Of a stretch of DNA of 61,217 nucleotides, positions 49,996 through 58,788 are shown in pieces. Origin of the DNA: a virus; the IMG/VR virus record IMGVR_UViG_3300027741_000065, positions 1 through 61,217 of that record; one strand, 5' to 3'. The notes beneath the pieces were generated by a model, which was given only the letters and a program-made list of their open reading frames with translations, made no database searches and was not told the DNA's origin. Position 1 is the first letter of the stretch, and every line of letters starts with the position of its first letter. A program made the position numbers and the translations under genes.

Positions 49996-50375
49996 CCTCT
50001 CCTTATGCATCGGGAAAATACTCCATTGCGGAGTGTGATAGGTGTGGGCAGCGTTATAAACTTAAGCAGTTGAAAATTGAAGTAATTAAGACTAAACTCT
50101 ATCAACTAAAAGTATGTGAAGTATGCTGGGATCCAGATCAGCCTCAGCTTCAATTGGGCATGTATCCTGTAAATGACCCACAGGCTGTGTATCAACCAAG
50201 ACCAGATACAACTTATGTTACGGCTGGACTTAACAATCAAGGATACACAACTGGTGGATCTAGAGATATACAGTGGGGATGGTCACCAATTGGCGGGGCT
50301 AGTGGTTTTGATACATTTTTAACACCCAATTACTTGGTTGGAACCACAAGTGTTGGCACAGTTACAGTTTCATAG
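49992..50375 (+). CDS. Zinc-ribbon virion-type protein
   Basis: 127 aa. C15-x-x-C18 and C42-x-x-C45 (CDRCGQRYKLKQLK, CEVCWDPDQPQLQLG) form a likely zinc ribbon. The rest is Tyr/Gly/Thr-rich. It is coupled to the adaptor gene and is a type recurrent in marine and freshwater short-tailed phage genomes. Confidence 0.7.
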   Translation: MTSPYASGKYSIAECDRCGQRYKLKQLKIEVIKTKLYQLKVCEVCWDPDQPQLQLGMYPVNDPQAVYQPRPDTTYVTAGLNNQGYTTGGSRDIQWGWSPIGGASGFDTFLTPNYLVGTTSVGTVTVS

Positions 50376-50384
50376 GAGTAAATT

Positions 50385-50582
50385 ATGGCTAAAGAAAACA
50401 TGAAAAGTGATATGGCTCAAGACAAAGCCATGATTAAAAAAGCGTTTAAGCAGCACGATGCTCAAGAGCATAAAGGCGGTAAGGGTACAACCTTGAAGCT
50501 TAAAAAAGGCGGGCCAACAAGCGAGGACAGTATGAAAATGGGTCGCAACATGGCTCGCGCAGCTAACCAAAAGACTGGATAA
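50385..50582 (+). CDS. Small Lys-rich virion-operon protein
   Basis: 65 aa, AGGAGTAAATT before ATG. MAKENMKSDMAQDKAMIKKAFKQHDAQEHKGGKG, then LKKGGPTSEDSMKMGRNMAR. The D-K-AMIKKAFKQHD order is found in small phage proteins near tail genes. Function unknown. Confidence 0.68.
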   Translation: MAKENMKSDMAQDKAMIKKAFKQHDAQEHKGGKGTTLKLKKGGPTSEDSMKMGRNMARAANQKTG

Positions 50583-50585
50583 ATC

Positions 50586-50864
50586 ATGGCATACAGTATG
50601 AAAAAAGGCGGGAAAGAAGTTGGCTACGCCTCTGTTTACGCTCAGCCACATACGATGGATGGAAAGAAAATGACTAAAGCTCCTCAAGAATTTGGTACAA
50701 ACCCAGGGTTTCCGCCAAACCGCAGCAAGCTAGATACGCTCGATGTCAGTATCGGAAATCTCAGTAAGTCTGCTGGTAATGAGCCAATCAAGACTGATGG
50801 CATCAAAATTCGCGGTACTGGATGTGCTACTAAGGGAATCATGGCCCGAGGCCCGATGGCATGA
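50586..50864 (+). CDS. Small virion-operon protein with RGTGCATKG end
   Basis: 92 aa. MKKGGKEVGYASVYAQPHTM, then a middle with ISNLSKS-like IGNLSKSAGN, and IKIRGTGCATKGIMARGPMA at the end, a form of the R-x-x-G-x-A-x-K-G motif seen in its neighbours. Overlaps the next gene by four bases. Confidence 0.68.
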   Translation: MAYSMKKGGKEVGYASVYAQPHTMDGKKMTKAPQEFGTNPGFPPNRSKLDTLDVSIGNLSKSAGNEPIKTDGIKIRGTGCATKGIMARGPMA

Positions 50865-51520
50865 ATTACGCTGCTCTAGTCACGGCAATCTCCACTTACA
50901 TGGAGAATACGTTCCCGACAACTGCGATGAACACGTTCATCACGCAGGCAGAGCAGCGCATCTACAATTCTGTACAGTTCCCTTCTCTTCGTAAAAATAT
51001 GACTGGATCAGTTACTGTTGGTAACAAGTATCTATCTAGTCCCCAAGATTTTTTAGCACCATACTCCCTGGCGCTGGTAAACACTACAGGTGAGTATCTT
51101 TACTTGCTGAACAAGGATGTAAACTTTATCCGTGAGGCTTATCCAAAACCAACAAGCACGGGAATTCCAAAGTACTACGCTCTATTTGGACCAACCATAA
51201 GCGCAGGTGTTCCAACTACAGAGTTGTCCTTCATTCTTGGACCAACTCCAGACACTACTTATACCGTAGAACTCCATTATTTTTACTACCCAGAGTCGAT
51301 TACTACCGCCGTTAATACATGGCTTGGAGATAACTTTGACTCTGTCTTGCTCTATGGATCCCTAGTAGAGGCATACACCTACATGAAAGGTGAGCAAGAT
51401 ATGATTACTTTTTACAACCAAAAGTACATGGAGTCACTTGCTCTTGCTAAGCGCCTGGGAGATGGAATGGAGCGCCAGGATGCTTATCGTAGCGGTCAAT
51501 TAAGAGTGGCGGTGAAATAA
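50861..51520 (+). CDS. Tail adaptor-like protein (T7 gp11/P22 gp4-like)
   Basis: 219 aa. N-terminal helices with LVTAISTYMENTFPTTAMNTFITQAEQRIYN, then strand-rich VTVGNKYLSSPQDFLAPYSL, and a helical end with DSVLLYGSLVEAYTYMKGEQDMI. This helix-strand-helix arrangement matches the ring-forming adaptors of short-tailed phages. Next to the other adaptor-like gene. Confidence 0.72.
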   Translation: MNYAALVTAISTYMENTFPTTAMNTFITQAEQRIYNSVQFPSLRKNMTGSVTVGNKYLSSPQDFLAPYSLALVNTTGEYLYLLNKDVNFIREAYPKPTSTGIPKYYALFGPTISAGVPTTELSFILGPTPDTTYTVELHYFYYPESITTAVNTWLGDNFDSVLLYGSLVEAYTYMKGEQDMITFYNQKYMESLALAKRLGDGMERQDAYRSGQLRVAVK

Positions 51521-51933
51521 TGGCAATCGTCCAAGGCCAAACCACATCGTTTAAAGCTGAACTGTATCAAGCAGTACACAACCTGCTCACGGATACGCTC
51601 AAAATTGCTTTGTATACGGGCAACGCAAGCTTGGATTCAACTACAACAGTTTATAGTTCTACCAATGAAGTTGTAGCGTCAGGCTATACAGCGGGCGGGA
51701 ACACTTTAACGGGTGTGACTATAAATACCTCTGACTATACAGCCTATGTAAACTTTAATAACACAAGCTGGACATCAGCGTTAACCGCCCGTTGCGCCCT
51801 AATTTACAATGCAAGCAAGGGTAACAAGTCCATCGCGGTAATTGATTTTGGGTCTGACAAGACCTCAACGACCACATTCTTGATTACTATGCCTGCCAAT
51901 ACCTCAACTACCGCGCTGATACGTAGCGCATAA
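51520..51933 (+). CDS. Tail-associated beta protein
   Basis: 137 aa: FKAELYQAVHNLLTDTLKIA, LYTGNASLDSTTTVYSS, then strand-rich to IRSA. This type starts many fibre gene sets of podovirus-like and environmental phages. ATG overlaps the previous TAA by one base. Confidence 0.7.
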   Translation: MAIVQGQTTSFKAELYQAVHNLLTDTLKIALYTGNASLDSTTTVYSSTNEVVASGYTAGGNTLTGVTINTSDYTAYVNFNNTSWTSALTARCALIYNASKGNKSIAVIDFGSDKTSTTTFLITMPANTSTTALIRSA

Positions 51934-51942
51934 GGAACCACT

Positions 51943-52473
51943 ATGTCCGTAGAAAACACTCTTGCATCTGGCGTTTACACTGTTGAATGTGTCGGTGCTG
52001 ATGGCGTTGTTAAATGGTCTGAGCAACTGCCAAACCTTGTGGTTAACCAAGGTATCCAGTACATGGCGAGTGTTGCCTTGACTGCTGGCGCTACCGCTGT
52101 TACTCAAATTACCGCTTGGTACATTGGCTTGTACGGCGCTGGGGCTTCCAACAACCCCGCTGCTGGCGACACGATGGCATCCCATGCTGGCTGGACTGAG
52201 GCTGTTCCTTATAGCAATGCCACTCGACCATCTTGCACTTTTGTAGCAGCCACTACCGCTAACCCGTCTGTAGCCACAAACTCTGCTTCTCCTGCAGTGT
52301 TCAACATCAACGCAACGGCTACTGTTGGTGGCGCGTTTCTGGTAAGCAATAACACCAAGTCGGGCACAACCGGAACGCTGTTCTCTGCATCGGACTTCAC
52401 CACTGGAGATCGTAGCGTTGTGAGCGGCGACACCTTGAACGTGACCTACACCTTTAGCTTGACTGCGACTTAA
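51943..52473 (+). CDS. Tail-associated beta protein
   Basis: 176 aa. VGADGVVKWSEQLPNLVVNQGIQYM opens a conserved domain (A-DG-V-W-E...NLV-N-G), followed by Ala/Thr/Ser-rich strands ending in LNVTYTFSLTAT. Commonly encoded with fibre genes; likely a virion protein. Confidence 0.7.
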   Translation: MSVENTLASGVYTVECVGADGVVKWSEQLPNLVVNQGIQYMASVALTAGATAVTQITAWYIGLYGAGASNNPAAGDTMASHAGWTEAVPYSNATRPSCTFVAATTANPSVATNSASPAVFNINATATVGGAFLVSNNTKSGTTGTLFSASDFTTGDRSVVSGDTLNVTYTFSLTAT

Positions 52474-52475
52474 AA

Positions 52476-53894
52476 ATGGCACTAGTACTCGCGGATAGGG
52501 TACAAGAGACTTCGACAACCAGCGGCACTGGAGCGTTCACTTTAAACGGTGCTGTATCGGGGTATCAGTCTTTTGCAACGGGCATTGGCTCGGGTAACAC
52601 CGTTTACTACGCCATCTACGATGCAACAGCTTTTACATTTGAAATTGGACTTGGTACTTTTACTGGCCCTAGTACGTTAACCCGTACAACAGTATTTACC
52701 AACTCGCTTGGCACCACGGCGTTCATTTCCTTTGCTGGCAATACCACCAGCGTATTTGCTACATACCCCGGAAGCAAAGCTGTATCTACAGATACCTTAG
52801 CAACTCCACCTGCCATAGGCGGTACAACCCCAGCGGCTGGCGCATTCACGACCCTATCCGCAACAACACCAATTGCACTTACTTCAGGCGGCACAGCAGC
52901 AGCATCCGCACCAGCAGCACAGGCTAACTTATTGGGGTATACGACTACTGCAACCGCAGCGGGAACAACCACTTTAGACAATACAAGCAGTTTTTACCAA
53001 TTATTTACAGGTGCAACCACTCAAACGGTTGTGCTTCCAGTAACTAGCACATTGCAAACTGGCTGGTCTTTTAGGATAAATAACAGCTCAACTGGTGCAT
53101 TGACTGTTAATAGTTCAGGTGGAAATTTGGTCATAAACGTAGTTGCTGGTGCAACGGTAATGTGTACTTGTATTAATACTGGTGTAACTGATGCCACTGG
53201 TTGGAGAGTTGGTGTTACTGAAATAGCGGCAGCTTCAGGCACAGGCAATATGGTTCTTAGTCTTGCCCCAGTTCTTCAGGGTATAACAATAACTGGAACT
53301 CTTAACTTTAACGGGTCTGCCGCATCAGCGTCTTTTTTCCATATTACTCAAACTACTGGAGCAATGACGATTGGAGGGACTGCTGGTACTGGATTAATAA
53401 CTTTTGGGAGATCAACCGCAACTCAGACAACAAGTATTCAAGACGGTATAACAACTAGCGGAAATACCAAAACAATCACAATAGGCACTAGCGGTGCGTC
53501 AGGCTCAACCACCAACATCACGCTTGGCTCGGCAACGGCAGGTGCAACGTCTACCACCACAGTCAATGGCGCCTTTAACTATGCAAATAGGGCTGTTACC
53601 GTCACATCAAATGCCGGAACAGTTCCGGTTTCAATCAAGCTAAACACCTTTACAAACAGTTCTGCCGCAACGATGGCAATTACGATGGCTGTAACCGGCG
53701 CTGCGGATGGTCAGATGACTATGGTGCGCATATACGACTTTAGCGCAGCGACACAAACAATTGGGTGGACAAACACCGAGAACAGCACAATTAGCGTCCC
53801 AACAACTTCTAATGGCTCTACGACTCTGCCCCTTACGGTAGGGTTTATGTACAACGCCCAAACGTCTAAATGGCGTTGCATAGCGGTAGCTTAA
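52476..53894 (+). CDS. Tail fibre-type protein
   Basis: 472 aa. N-terminal MALVLADRVQETSTTSGTGAF, then GAVSGYQSFATGIGSGNTVYY is a domain found on many tail proteins. The rest is Thr/Gly/Ala-rich strand repeats (GNTKTITIGTSGASGSTTNI and others) as in trimeric beta fibres. No chaperone domain at its end. Probably a fibre or fibre-connecting protein. Confidence 0.72.
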   Translation: MALVLADRVQETSTTSGTGAFTLNGAVSGYQSFATGIGSGNTVYYAIYDATAFTFEIGLGTFTGPSTLTRTTVFTNSLGTTAFISFAGNTTSVFATYPGSKAVSTDTLATPPAIGGTTPAAGAFTTLSATTPIALTSGGTAAASAPAAQANLLGYTTTATAAGTTTLDNTSSFYQLFTGATTQTVVLPVTSTLQTGWSFRINNSSTGALTVNSSGGNLVINVVAGATVMCTCINTGVTDATGWRVGVTEIAAASGTGNMVLSLAPVLQGITITGTLNFNGSAASASFFHITQTTGAMTIGGTAGTGLITFGRSTATQTTSIQDGITTSGNTKTITIGTSGASGSTTNITLGSATAGATSTTTVNGAFNYANRAVTVTSNAGTVPVSIKLNTFTNSSAATMAITMAVTGAADGQMTMVRIYDFSAATQTIGWTNTENSTISVPTTSNGSTTLPLTVGFMYNAQTSKWRCIAVA

Positions 53895-53895
53895 T

Positions 53896-54756
53896 ATGGC
53901 AACGGTAATATTAACTGGCTCAGGCACATGGAATCTTCCAGCGGATTGGAATGATGCTGCCAATACGATTGAGTGCTATGGTTCTGGTGGCAATGGTGCG
54001 GCGGGAAGTGCAACAGATTCTGGCGGTGGTGGTGGCGGTGGTGGTTACGTAAAAGCTACTAATGTTCCTCTAAAAGCCTCCATTGCGGCTGGATATGTAA
54101 CTGATACAAATTATCTAGATGGTGGCCTTTGGAACGGTGTTACTGTTTACGATGGGGATGGGAATCCCGTATACGGCACTTTAATTGTTGGGTACAATGG
54201 AACTAATACTTATGGAATTATTGGCGGGGCCGGTGCTGGCGGTTTTTCTTCAATAGCAGGAGTTTCTTACACCACCATTCAAAACGTTGGAGCAAAGGGC
54301 GGGAATGGAAGGTCTGCTGCTACTGCCGCAGGCGGCGGTGGCGGTGGTGCTGGAGGCCCCAATGGTGCTGGCGCGGTAGGTGGCTCAAATAGCACAACCA
54401 ATCCAACAATAGGTCGAGGCGGGGGTGGTGGCAATGGTGGCACGGCTGGTTCTGGTACATCTGCAACAGGTGGAACGGCGGGAACAGGCGCTGGCGCTGG
54501 CGGTACGGGTGGCGCGGCATCTACATCAGGTAATGCAGGCGGCGCAGGAACATCGGTTTACTCTGGCGGCGGTGGTGGCGGTGCTGGTGATGGAATCACT
54601 ATTACTTCAGGCGGCGCTGGTGGTCTTTATGGCGGCGGTGGCGGTGGCGGCGCATCTTCTTTACTTTCAACTGGCGGTCTGGGGGCTGGTGGCATCATCA
54701 TCATTACTTACACTCCAATTGCAACATCCACCGGCAATATGTTTTCATTTTTTTAG
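53896..54756 (+). CDS. Glycine-rich tail adhesin
   Basis: 286 aa. Short strand-rich start (ATVILTGSGTWNLPADWNDA), then long Gly runs (SGGGGGGGGYVKATN, GGGGGGAGGPNGAG) that extend to the end. Gly-rich loops like this form the receptor-contact face in T4-like gp38 adhesins and related fibre tips; binding is inferred. The high GC-repeat content makes antisense frames that are not genes. Confidence 0.75.
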   Translation: MATVILTGSGTWNLPADWNDAANTIECYGSGGNGAAGSATDSGGGGGGGGYVKATNVPLKASIAAGYVTDTNYLDGGLWNGVTVYDGDGNPVYGTLIVGYNGTNTYGIIGGAGAGGFSSIAGVSYTTIQNVGAKGGNGRSAATAAGGGGGGAGGPNGAGAVGGSNSTTNPTIGRGGGGGNGGTAGSGTSATGGTAGTGAGAGGTGGAASTSGNAGGAGTSVYSGGGGGGAGDGITITSGGAGGLYGGGGGGGASSLLSTGGLGAGGIIIITYTPIATSTGNMFSFF

Positions 54757-54763
54757 GAAAAAC

Positions 54764-55033
54764 ATGGCACTCATCAAATCAATTGACACCGAATTTGGGA
54801 TTCCAGTGGTCTACTGGAACATCGGCGCATTTCAAGAAGACTTCAAAGGTAGGGGCACTGAAGTTACGTGTTACGGCTACGTGTCTCAAGAAGCGCGTGC
54901 TGCTGGTAAACAACCGTTAAGTTCAGTCTATCTGCAAATCTCTGGCGGTGACTATGTTGCCGGTGCAGACCGTGCGGCTTTGTATGCAATCATCAAACAA
55001 AAGCCTGAATTTGACGGCGCTGTAGACGCATAA
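54764..55033 (+). CDS. Small tail-module protein
   Basis: 89 aa from ATG 54764; AGGAAAAAC before it. SIDTEFGIPVVYWNIGAFQ, then an EVTCYGYVSQEARAAGKQPL segment and ISGGDYVAGADRAALYAIIKQ. This small protein commonly follows fibre genes; a chaperone or structural role is possible. A longer frame from 54425 is out of place inside the adhesin. Confidence 0.68.
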   Translation: MALIKSIDTEFGIPVVYWNIGAFQEDFKGRGTEVTCYGYVSQEARAAGKQPLSSVYLQISGGDYVAGADRAALYAIIKQKPEFDGAVDA

Positions 55034-55042
55034 AGAGTTAAT

Positions 55043-55837
55043 GTGCTTGGCTTCCTACCACTATCTGCTATCAGTATGTCCGCCATTGTGGCGGGGAGCA
55101 TCTACGGTCCTGCGGTAACCGAAGCCTCATCTGGGCTGGATTCAACCAACTCCCAGTTACAAGCCATCGGCGCAATAGATGAAGCAGCTTCCGGCCTTGA
55201 CTCCAACACCACACAGCTACAAGCCACTGGCGCAGTATCCGAAGCAGCTTCCGGGCTGGATTCCGTATCCACGACTGCCACACTAAGTTTGGCTATTGCG
55301 GAGGCTGCATCAGGTGTGGACTTGATCTCCACCATTGCTACTCTAAACCTCGCCATTGCAGAGGCTGCATCAGGTGTGGACTTGATCTCCACCATTGCTA
55401 CTCTAAACCTTGCCATTGCAGAGGCTGCGTCTGGGCTGGACGCCGTAGATAAAACACTCACCGTAACCCTGTCCATCTCCGAAGCCGCATCGGGAGTTGA
55501 TTCTGTACAGTCCGTACTGACGGCAGTTGCAGCCATCCTAGAGAACGCATCGGGACAAGACGCCCTAGCTACCCAACTCCAAGCAGTTACGGCAATTCTT
55601 GAGGCCGCTTCCGGCATTGATGGGATAACGGCAGGGGCTATTCTATTTATCGATGTTGTAGAATCGGCCACGGGGTCAACAGTATTTAATGCGGCCTTTT
55701 TATGGAACCCCATAGATGATGCACAAAACCCCGCATGGTCTGTTTTAAACAACGCGCAAACGCCAACATGGTCTGCAATAGACAACGCGCAAACTGTAAC
55801 ATGGGTTTTAGTTAACAATAACCCCAATGCAAATTAA
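55043..55837 (+). CDS. Repeat protein of EAASGLD units
   Basis: 264 aa from GTG 55043 (AAAGAG before it); an ATG at 55076 is an alternative. About nine ~20-residue repeats of the form EAASG(L/V)DS-x-x-T-x-L-x-A-x-x-AI cover residues ~25-200. Three W-x-x-(L/I)-x-NAQTP-type units close the protein (PAWSVLNNAQTPTWSAID). Such stacked repeats suggest a rod or fibre element that can change length by recombination. Confidence 0.7.
   Translation: MLGFLPLSAISMSAIVAGSIYGPAVTEASSGLDSTNSQLQAIGAIDEAASGLDSNTTQLQATGAVSEAASGLDSVSTTATLSLAIAEAASGVDLISTIATLNLAIAEAASGVDLISTIATLNLAIAEAASGLDAVDKTLTVTLSISEAASGVDSVQSVLTAVAAILENASGQDALATQLQAVTAILEAASGIDGITAGAILFIDVVESATGSTVFNAAFLWNPIDDAQNPAWSVLNNAQTPTWSAIDNAQTVTWVLVNNNPNAN
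55321..55440 (+). repeat. 60-bp tandem repeat inside the repeat protein gene
   Basis: 55321-55380 and 55381-55440 agree over most of their length; mismatches include C/T at 55351/55411 and A/G in the final Ala codon region. Each encodes DLISTIATLNLAIAEAASG(V/L)-type units. Recent duplication is indicated by the near-identity compared with the other, diverged units. Confidence 0.85.
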
Positions 55838-55846
55838 GGATATCGC

Positions 55847-57403
55847 ATGACTACAGCAGCAACATCACTCTTGGGACTTGCCCTGCCGGTTACCGGAGAG
55901 CTTTCGGGCACTTGGGGTGATACGGTTAACAACTCAATCACATCGCTTTTGGACTCCGCCATTGCGGGCACTACCACTTTGAGCGCGGATGCTGATGTTA
56001 CGCTAACCACCACAACTCTTTCGGCTAACCAAGCGCGTTCAGCAATCATCCTGTGGACTGCTGGCGGTACAGCTACCCGAACCATCACGGCTCCAGCGCA
56101 GTCTAAACCATACATTGTTATCAACAAGACCTCTAGCACGCAGTCCATCATTTTTATTGGGGCTACCGGTGCCGGGGTAACGCTTGTTGCAGGGGAAAAA
56201 GCAGTTGTTTCTTGGAACGGAGTTGACTTTGTAAAGGTAGCCAATCAAAACGGTACAGGAAACTTTACCTCACTCATAACAACTGACAACGTGGGTATTG
56301 GTGTTACTCCTAGTGCTTGGGGCAGCTCTTATAAAGCGGTTCAATTTGCAAATGGCAATATTTATTCTTTATCTAGCGTAAACGACACATCATTTGGGTC
56401 TAATTTTTATGTTGATGCGTCTGGAAATGCTAAGTATTTAAACACTACAACAGCAACTTTATATAGACAAGCAACTGGTGCGCACATTTGGTACGCCGCC
56501 CCCTCCGGTACAGCAGGTAACACCATTACCTTCACCCAAGCAATGACGCTGGATGCTAGTGGGAATTTGGGTATTGGGACGACTTCTCCACAAGCAAAAA
56601 TCCATACTGTGGATGTTGCTTCGGGCAACCCAGCGCGGTTTCAAGGTGGTGAATCAAATTACACCATTCGGATAGTTAACAGCGCAAATACTAGCGGGGG
56701 CTCTATCAACGCCAATACTGGCACTGCTCAGGGCATAACTATCAGTTCTGACTCTGGCCCTATGATATTTAATGCTGCGTCTTCAGAACGTGCCCGTATT
56801 GACTCCAGCGGTAACTTACTGGTGGGGCAATCTTCATATCCATTTGCAGGGCAACCAAAAGCTTCTTTTATTTCAACGTCTACAACTCAAGGTGGAGTAG
56901 CTAGTGTTCAGCCAAATAGCGCTACAGCATCTGGTTTTACATCACAGTCTGTTACTGCCGCTGGTCTTACTTGGTTTCATTTTGTGGGGCAATCAGGCAA
57001 TGGCAGTGCAATTACAACCAACAACATCTTAATTTATGGAAACGGAGATGTAAAAAATACCAACAACAGTTATGGCGCAATTTCTGACGTAAAGCTCAAA
57101 GAAAACATTGTTGATGCAACGCCCAAACTTGCAAACTTGATGCAGGTAAAAGTTCGTAACTACAACCTCAAAGGTGATTACGAACAACACAAACAGATTG
57201 GTGTAATTGCACAAGAACTTGAACAAGTGTTTCCCGGCATGGTGGATGAAACAGCCGACAAGGATATGGAAGGCAATGACCTTGGCACAACAACCAAGTC
57301 GGTCAAATACAGCGTGTTTGTCCCCATGCTCATCAAAGCAATCCAAGAACAGCAAGCCCTAATCACATCCCTCACCGCCCGTCTTGACGCTGCTGGACTA
57401 TAA
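55847..57403 (+). CDS. Tail spike/fibre with C-terminal S74 chaperone
   Basis: 518 aa, AAGGATATCGC before ATG. N-terminal head-binding-type part (TTAATSLLGLALPVTGELSG), beta-helix-like middle with DASGNLGIGTTSPQAKI and ARIDSSGNLLVG repeats. C-terminal peptidase S74 domain: S413-D-V-K-L-K418-E-N (ISDVKLKENI), HKQIGVIAQELEQVFPG and KSVKYSVFVPMLIKAIQEQ. S74 domains fold the trimer and then cut themselves off, here before S413 (~106 aa released). Likely receptor-binding spike. Confidence 0.88.
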   Translation: MTTAATSLLGLALPVTGELSGTWGDTVNNSITSLLDSAIAGTTTLSADADVTLTTTTLSANQARSAIILWTAGGTATRTITAPAQSKPYIVINKTSSTQSIIFIGATGAGVTLVAGEKAVVSWNGVDFVKVANQNGTGNFTSLITTDNVGIGVTPSAWGSSYKAVQFANGNIYSLSSVNDTSFGSNFYVDASGNAKYLNTTTATLYRQATGAHIWYAAPSGTAGNTITFTQAMTLDASGNLGIGTTSPQAKIHTVDVASGNPARFQGGESNYTIRIVNSANTSGGSINANTGTAQGITISSDSGPMIFNAASSERARIDSSGNLLVGQSSYPFAGQPKASFISTSTTQGGVASVQPNSATASGFTSQSVTAAGLTWFHFVGQSGNGSAITTNNILIYGNGDVKNTNNSYGAISDVKLKENIVDATPKLANLMQVKVRNYNLKGDYEQHKQIGVIAQELEQVFPGMVDETADKDMEGNDLGTTTKSVKYSVFVPMLIKAIQEQQALITSLTARLDAAGL

Positions 57404-57405
57404 CC

Positions 57406-57873
57406 ATGATCGATCCCTTCACCGCTTTCGCTGCAGCACAAGCCGCTATTAAGGGGGTGCAGGCAGCTATCAAGATGGGCAAGGACATCGGGGCCATCTC
57501 CGGTGACTTGATGAAGTTCTTCGAGGCCAAGGACGTAGTAGCAAAAGCGGCATCGAAGCCCGGTAAGTCTGACACCGCGCAGGCCATTGAGATCGTGATG
57601 AAGGCCAAGCAGCTACAGGACGCTGAGGATGAGTTGAAGCAGATGCTGATCTGGTCAGGCAATGCAGACACTTGGGAAGCCATCCTGCGCGAGCGCAACA
57701 AGATCGTCTACAACCGCAAGGCCCAAGATATCGCGGACAACAAGGCCAAGGCCAAGCGCAGAAAAGAGATTGAGGAGGTGGTAGAGATGGTGCTTTTGGC
57801 TGCACTCGCTGCCTTGGTTATTACCCTAGTTGCATGGGGCACTATGGAATACGTGGACTTTATGAGGAAGTGA
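57406..57873 (+). CDS. C-terminal membrane-anchored protein near the lysis genes
   Basis: 155 aa. Ala-rich helical start (FTAFAAAQAAIKGVQAAIKMG), charged coiled coil, one transmembrane segment near the end (MVLLAALAALVITLVAWGTM), then EYVDFMRK. Genes of this type sit between fibre and lysis genes in marine and freshwater phages. A lysis-associated or virion role is likely; no family function known. Confidence 0.68.
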   Translation: MIDPFTAFAAAQAAIKGVQAAIKMGKDIGAISGDLMKFFEAKDVVAKAASKPGKSDTAQAIEIVMKAKQLQDAEDELKQMLIWSGNADTWEAILRERNKIVYNRKAQDIADNKAKAKRRKEIEEVVEMVLLAALAALVITLVAWGTMEYVDFMRK

Positions 57874-57874
57874 A

Positions 57875-58369
57875 ATGAATGAACTACTCGGACTTCTTAA
57901 GGGACTTGCTCCTGCTGTTGCAACTGCTGTATCCGGGCCTCTTGGTGGTCTTGCTGTTACCGCTATTGCCAATCGGTTTGGTGTGGCTGATGATGTTCAG
58001 GCCGTGGCGCAGGCCATCGCAGGAGACCCAGACGCTGCCCAAAAACTGGCTGAACTAGACCTCAAGCAGTTTGAGTTGGAGAACGCCGACCGTGATTCGG
58101 CTCGGCATATGCAAGAGACCGCGCTTAATGGTGAAGACAAATTTGCCAAGCACTTCATCTATTGGTTCGCGTGGTTCTGGTCTGTTGGTTCTATGGCCTA
58201 CTTCTTCGCCATCACCTTTGGTCAGGTGCCGCCAAGTGGTAAAGACTTTGGCAACATCATCTTGGGCTTCCTACTCGGCACCGCCGTGGCTACCATCATC
58301 AGCTTCTTCTACGGTAGCTCTAAATCCAGCAAGGACAAGACGGAAGCGATGAAGGACGCATTGAAATGA
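57875..58369 (+). CDS. Holin-like membrane protein
   Basis: 164 aa. N-terminal amphipathic Ala/Gly-rich part, then a charged middle (KQFELENADRDSARHMQETAL) and two transmembrane segments (FWSVGSMAYFFAITFG and NIILGFLLGTAVATIISFFY) with a basic C-terminus. It is coupled to the M15 endolysin by ATGA at 58366. Matches the layout of 3TM-type holins of phages that use M15 endolysins. Confidence 0.76.
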   Translation: MNELLGLLKGLAPAVATAVSGPLGGLAVTAIANRFGVADDVQAVAQAIAGDPDAAQKLAELDLKQFELENADRDSARHMQETALNGEDKFAKHFIYWFAWFWSVGSMAYFFAITFGQVPPSGKDFGNIILGFLLGTAVATIISFFYGSSKSSKDKTEAMKDALK

Positions 58370-58788
58370 CCCCAAACTTTACCCTTGCGGAACTTACTCA
58401 CACAGACCACCGCTCACTGGACAACACACCCAATGATACAGAACGAGCAAATCTGGTACGACTGGCTGAATTTCTGGAGCTGGTCAAGGTGGCGCTTGGA
58501 GGTAAACCCATTATGGTCAACTCCGCCTTCCGATCTAAAGCGGTCAACGATGCAGTCGGCAGTAAAGATACGTCCCAACATCGAGTGGGCTGTGCTGCGG
58601 ACATCCGTGTTCCCGGAATGACGCCTGACCAAGTTGTACGTACAATAATTGCAGCCCAGCTACCGTTCGACCAGATCATCCGTGAGTTCGATGCTTGGAC
58701 ACATATCAGCGTACCAAACTCCACGGCGCTAAAACCTCGTCGCCAAGCACTTATTATCGATAAATCTGGAGTTCGAGCTTATGTCTAA
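58366..58788 (+). CDS. Peptidase M15 endolysin (M15_3 type)
   Basis: 140 aa. FTLAELTHTDH start, VNSAFRSKAVNDAVGS, SQH72RVGCAAD79IRV (the SxHxxGxAxD zinc motif) and WTH113ISV supply the zinc ligands. Cuts peptide cross-links in peptidoglycan (L-Ala-D-Glu or D-Ala type). No signal peptide, so release depends on the upstream holin-like protein. Its stop overlaps the convergent HNH gene by four bases. Confidence 0.87.
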   Translation: MTPNFTLAELTHTDHRSLDNTPNDTERANLVRLAEFLELVKVALGGKPIMVNSAFRSKAVNDAVGSKDTSQHRVGCAADIRVPGMTPDQVVRTIIAAQLPFDQIIREFDAWTHISVPNSTALKPRRQALIIDKSGVRAYV

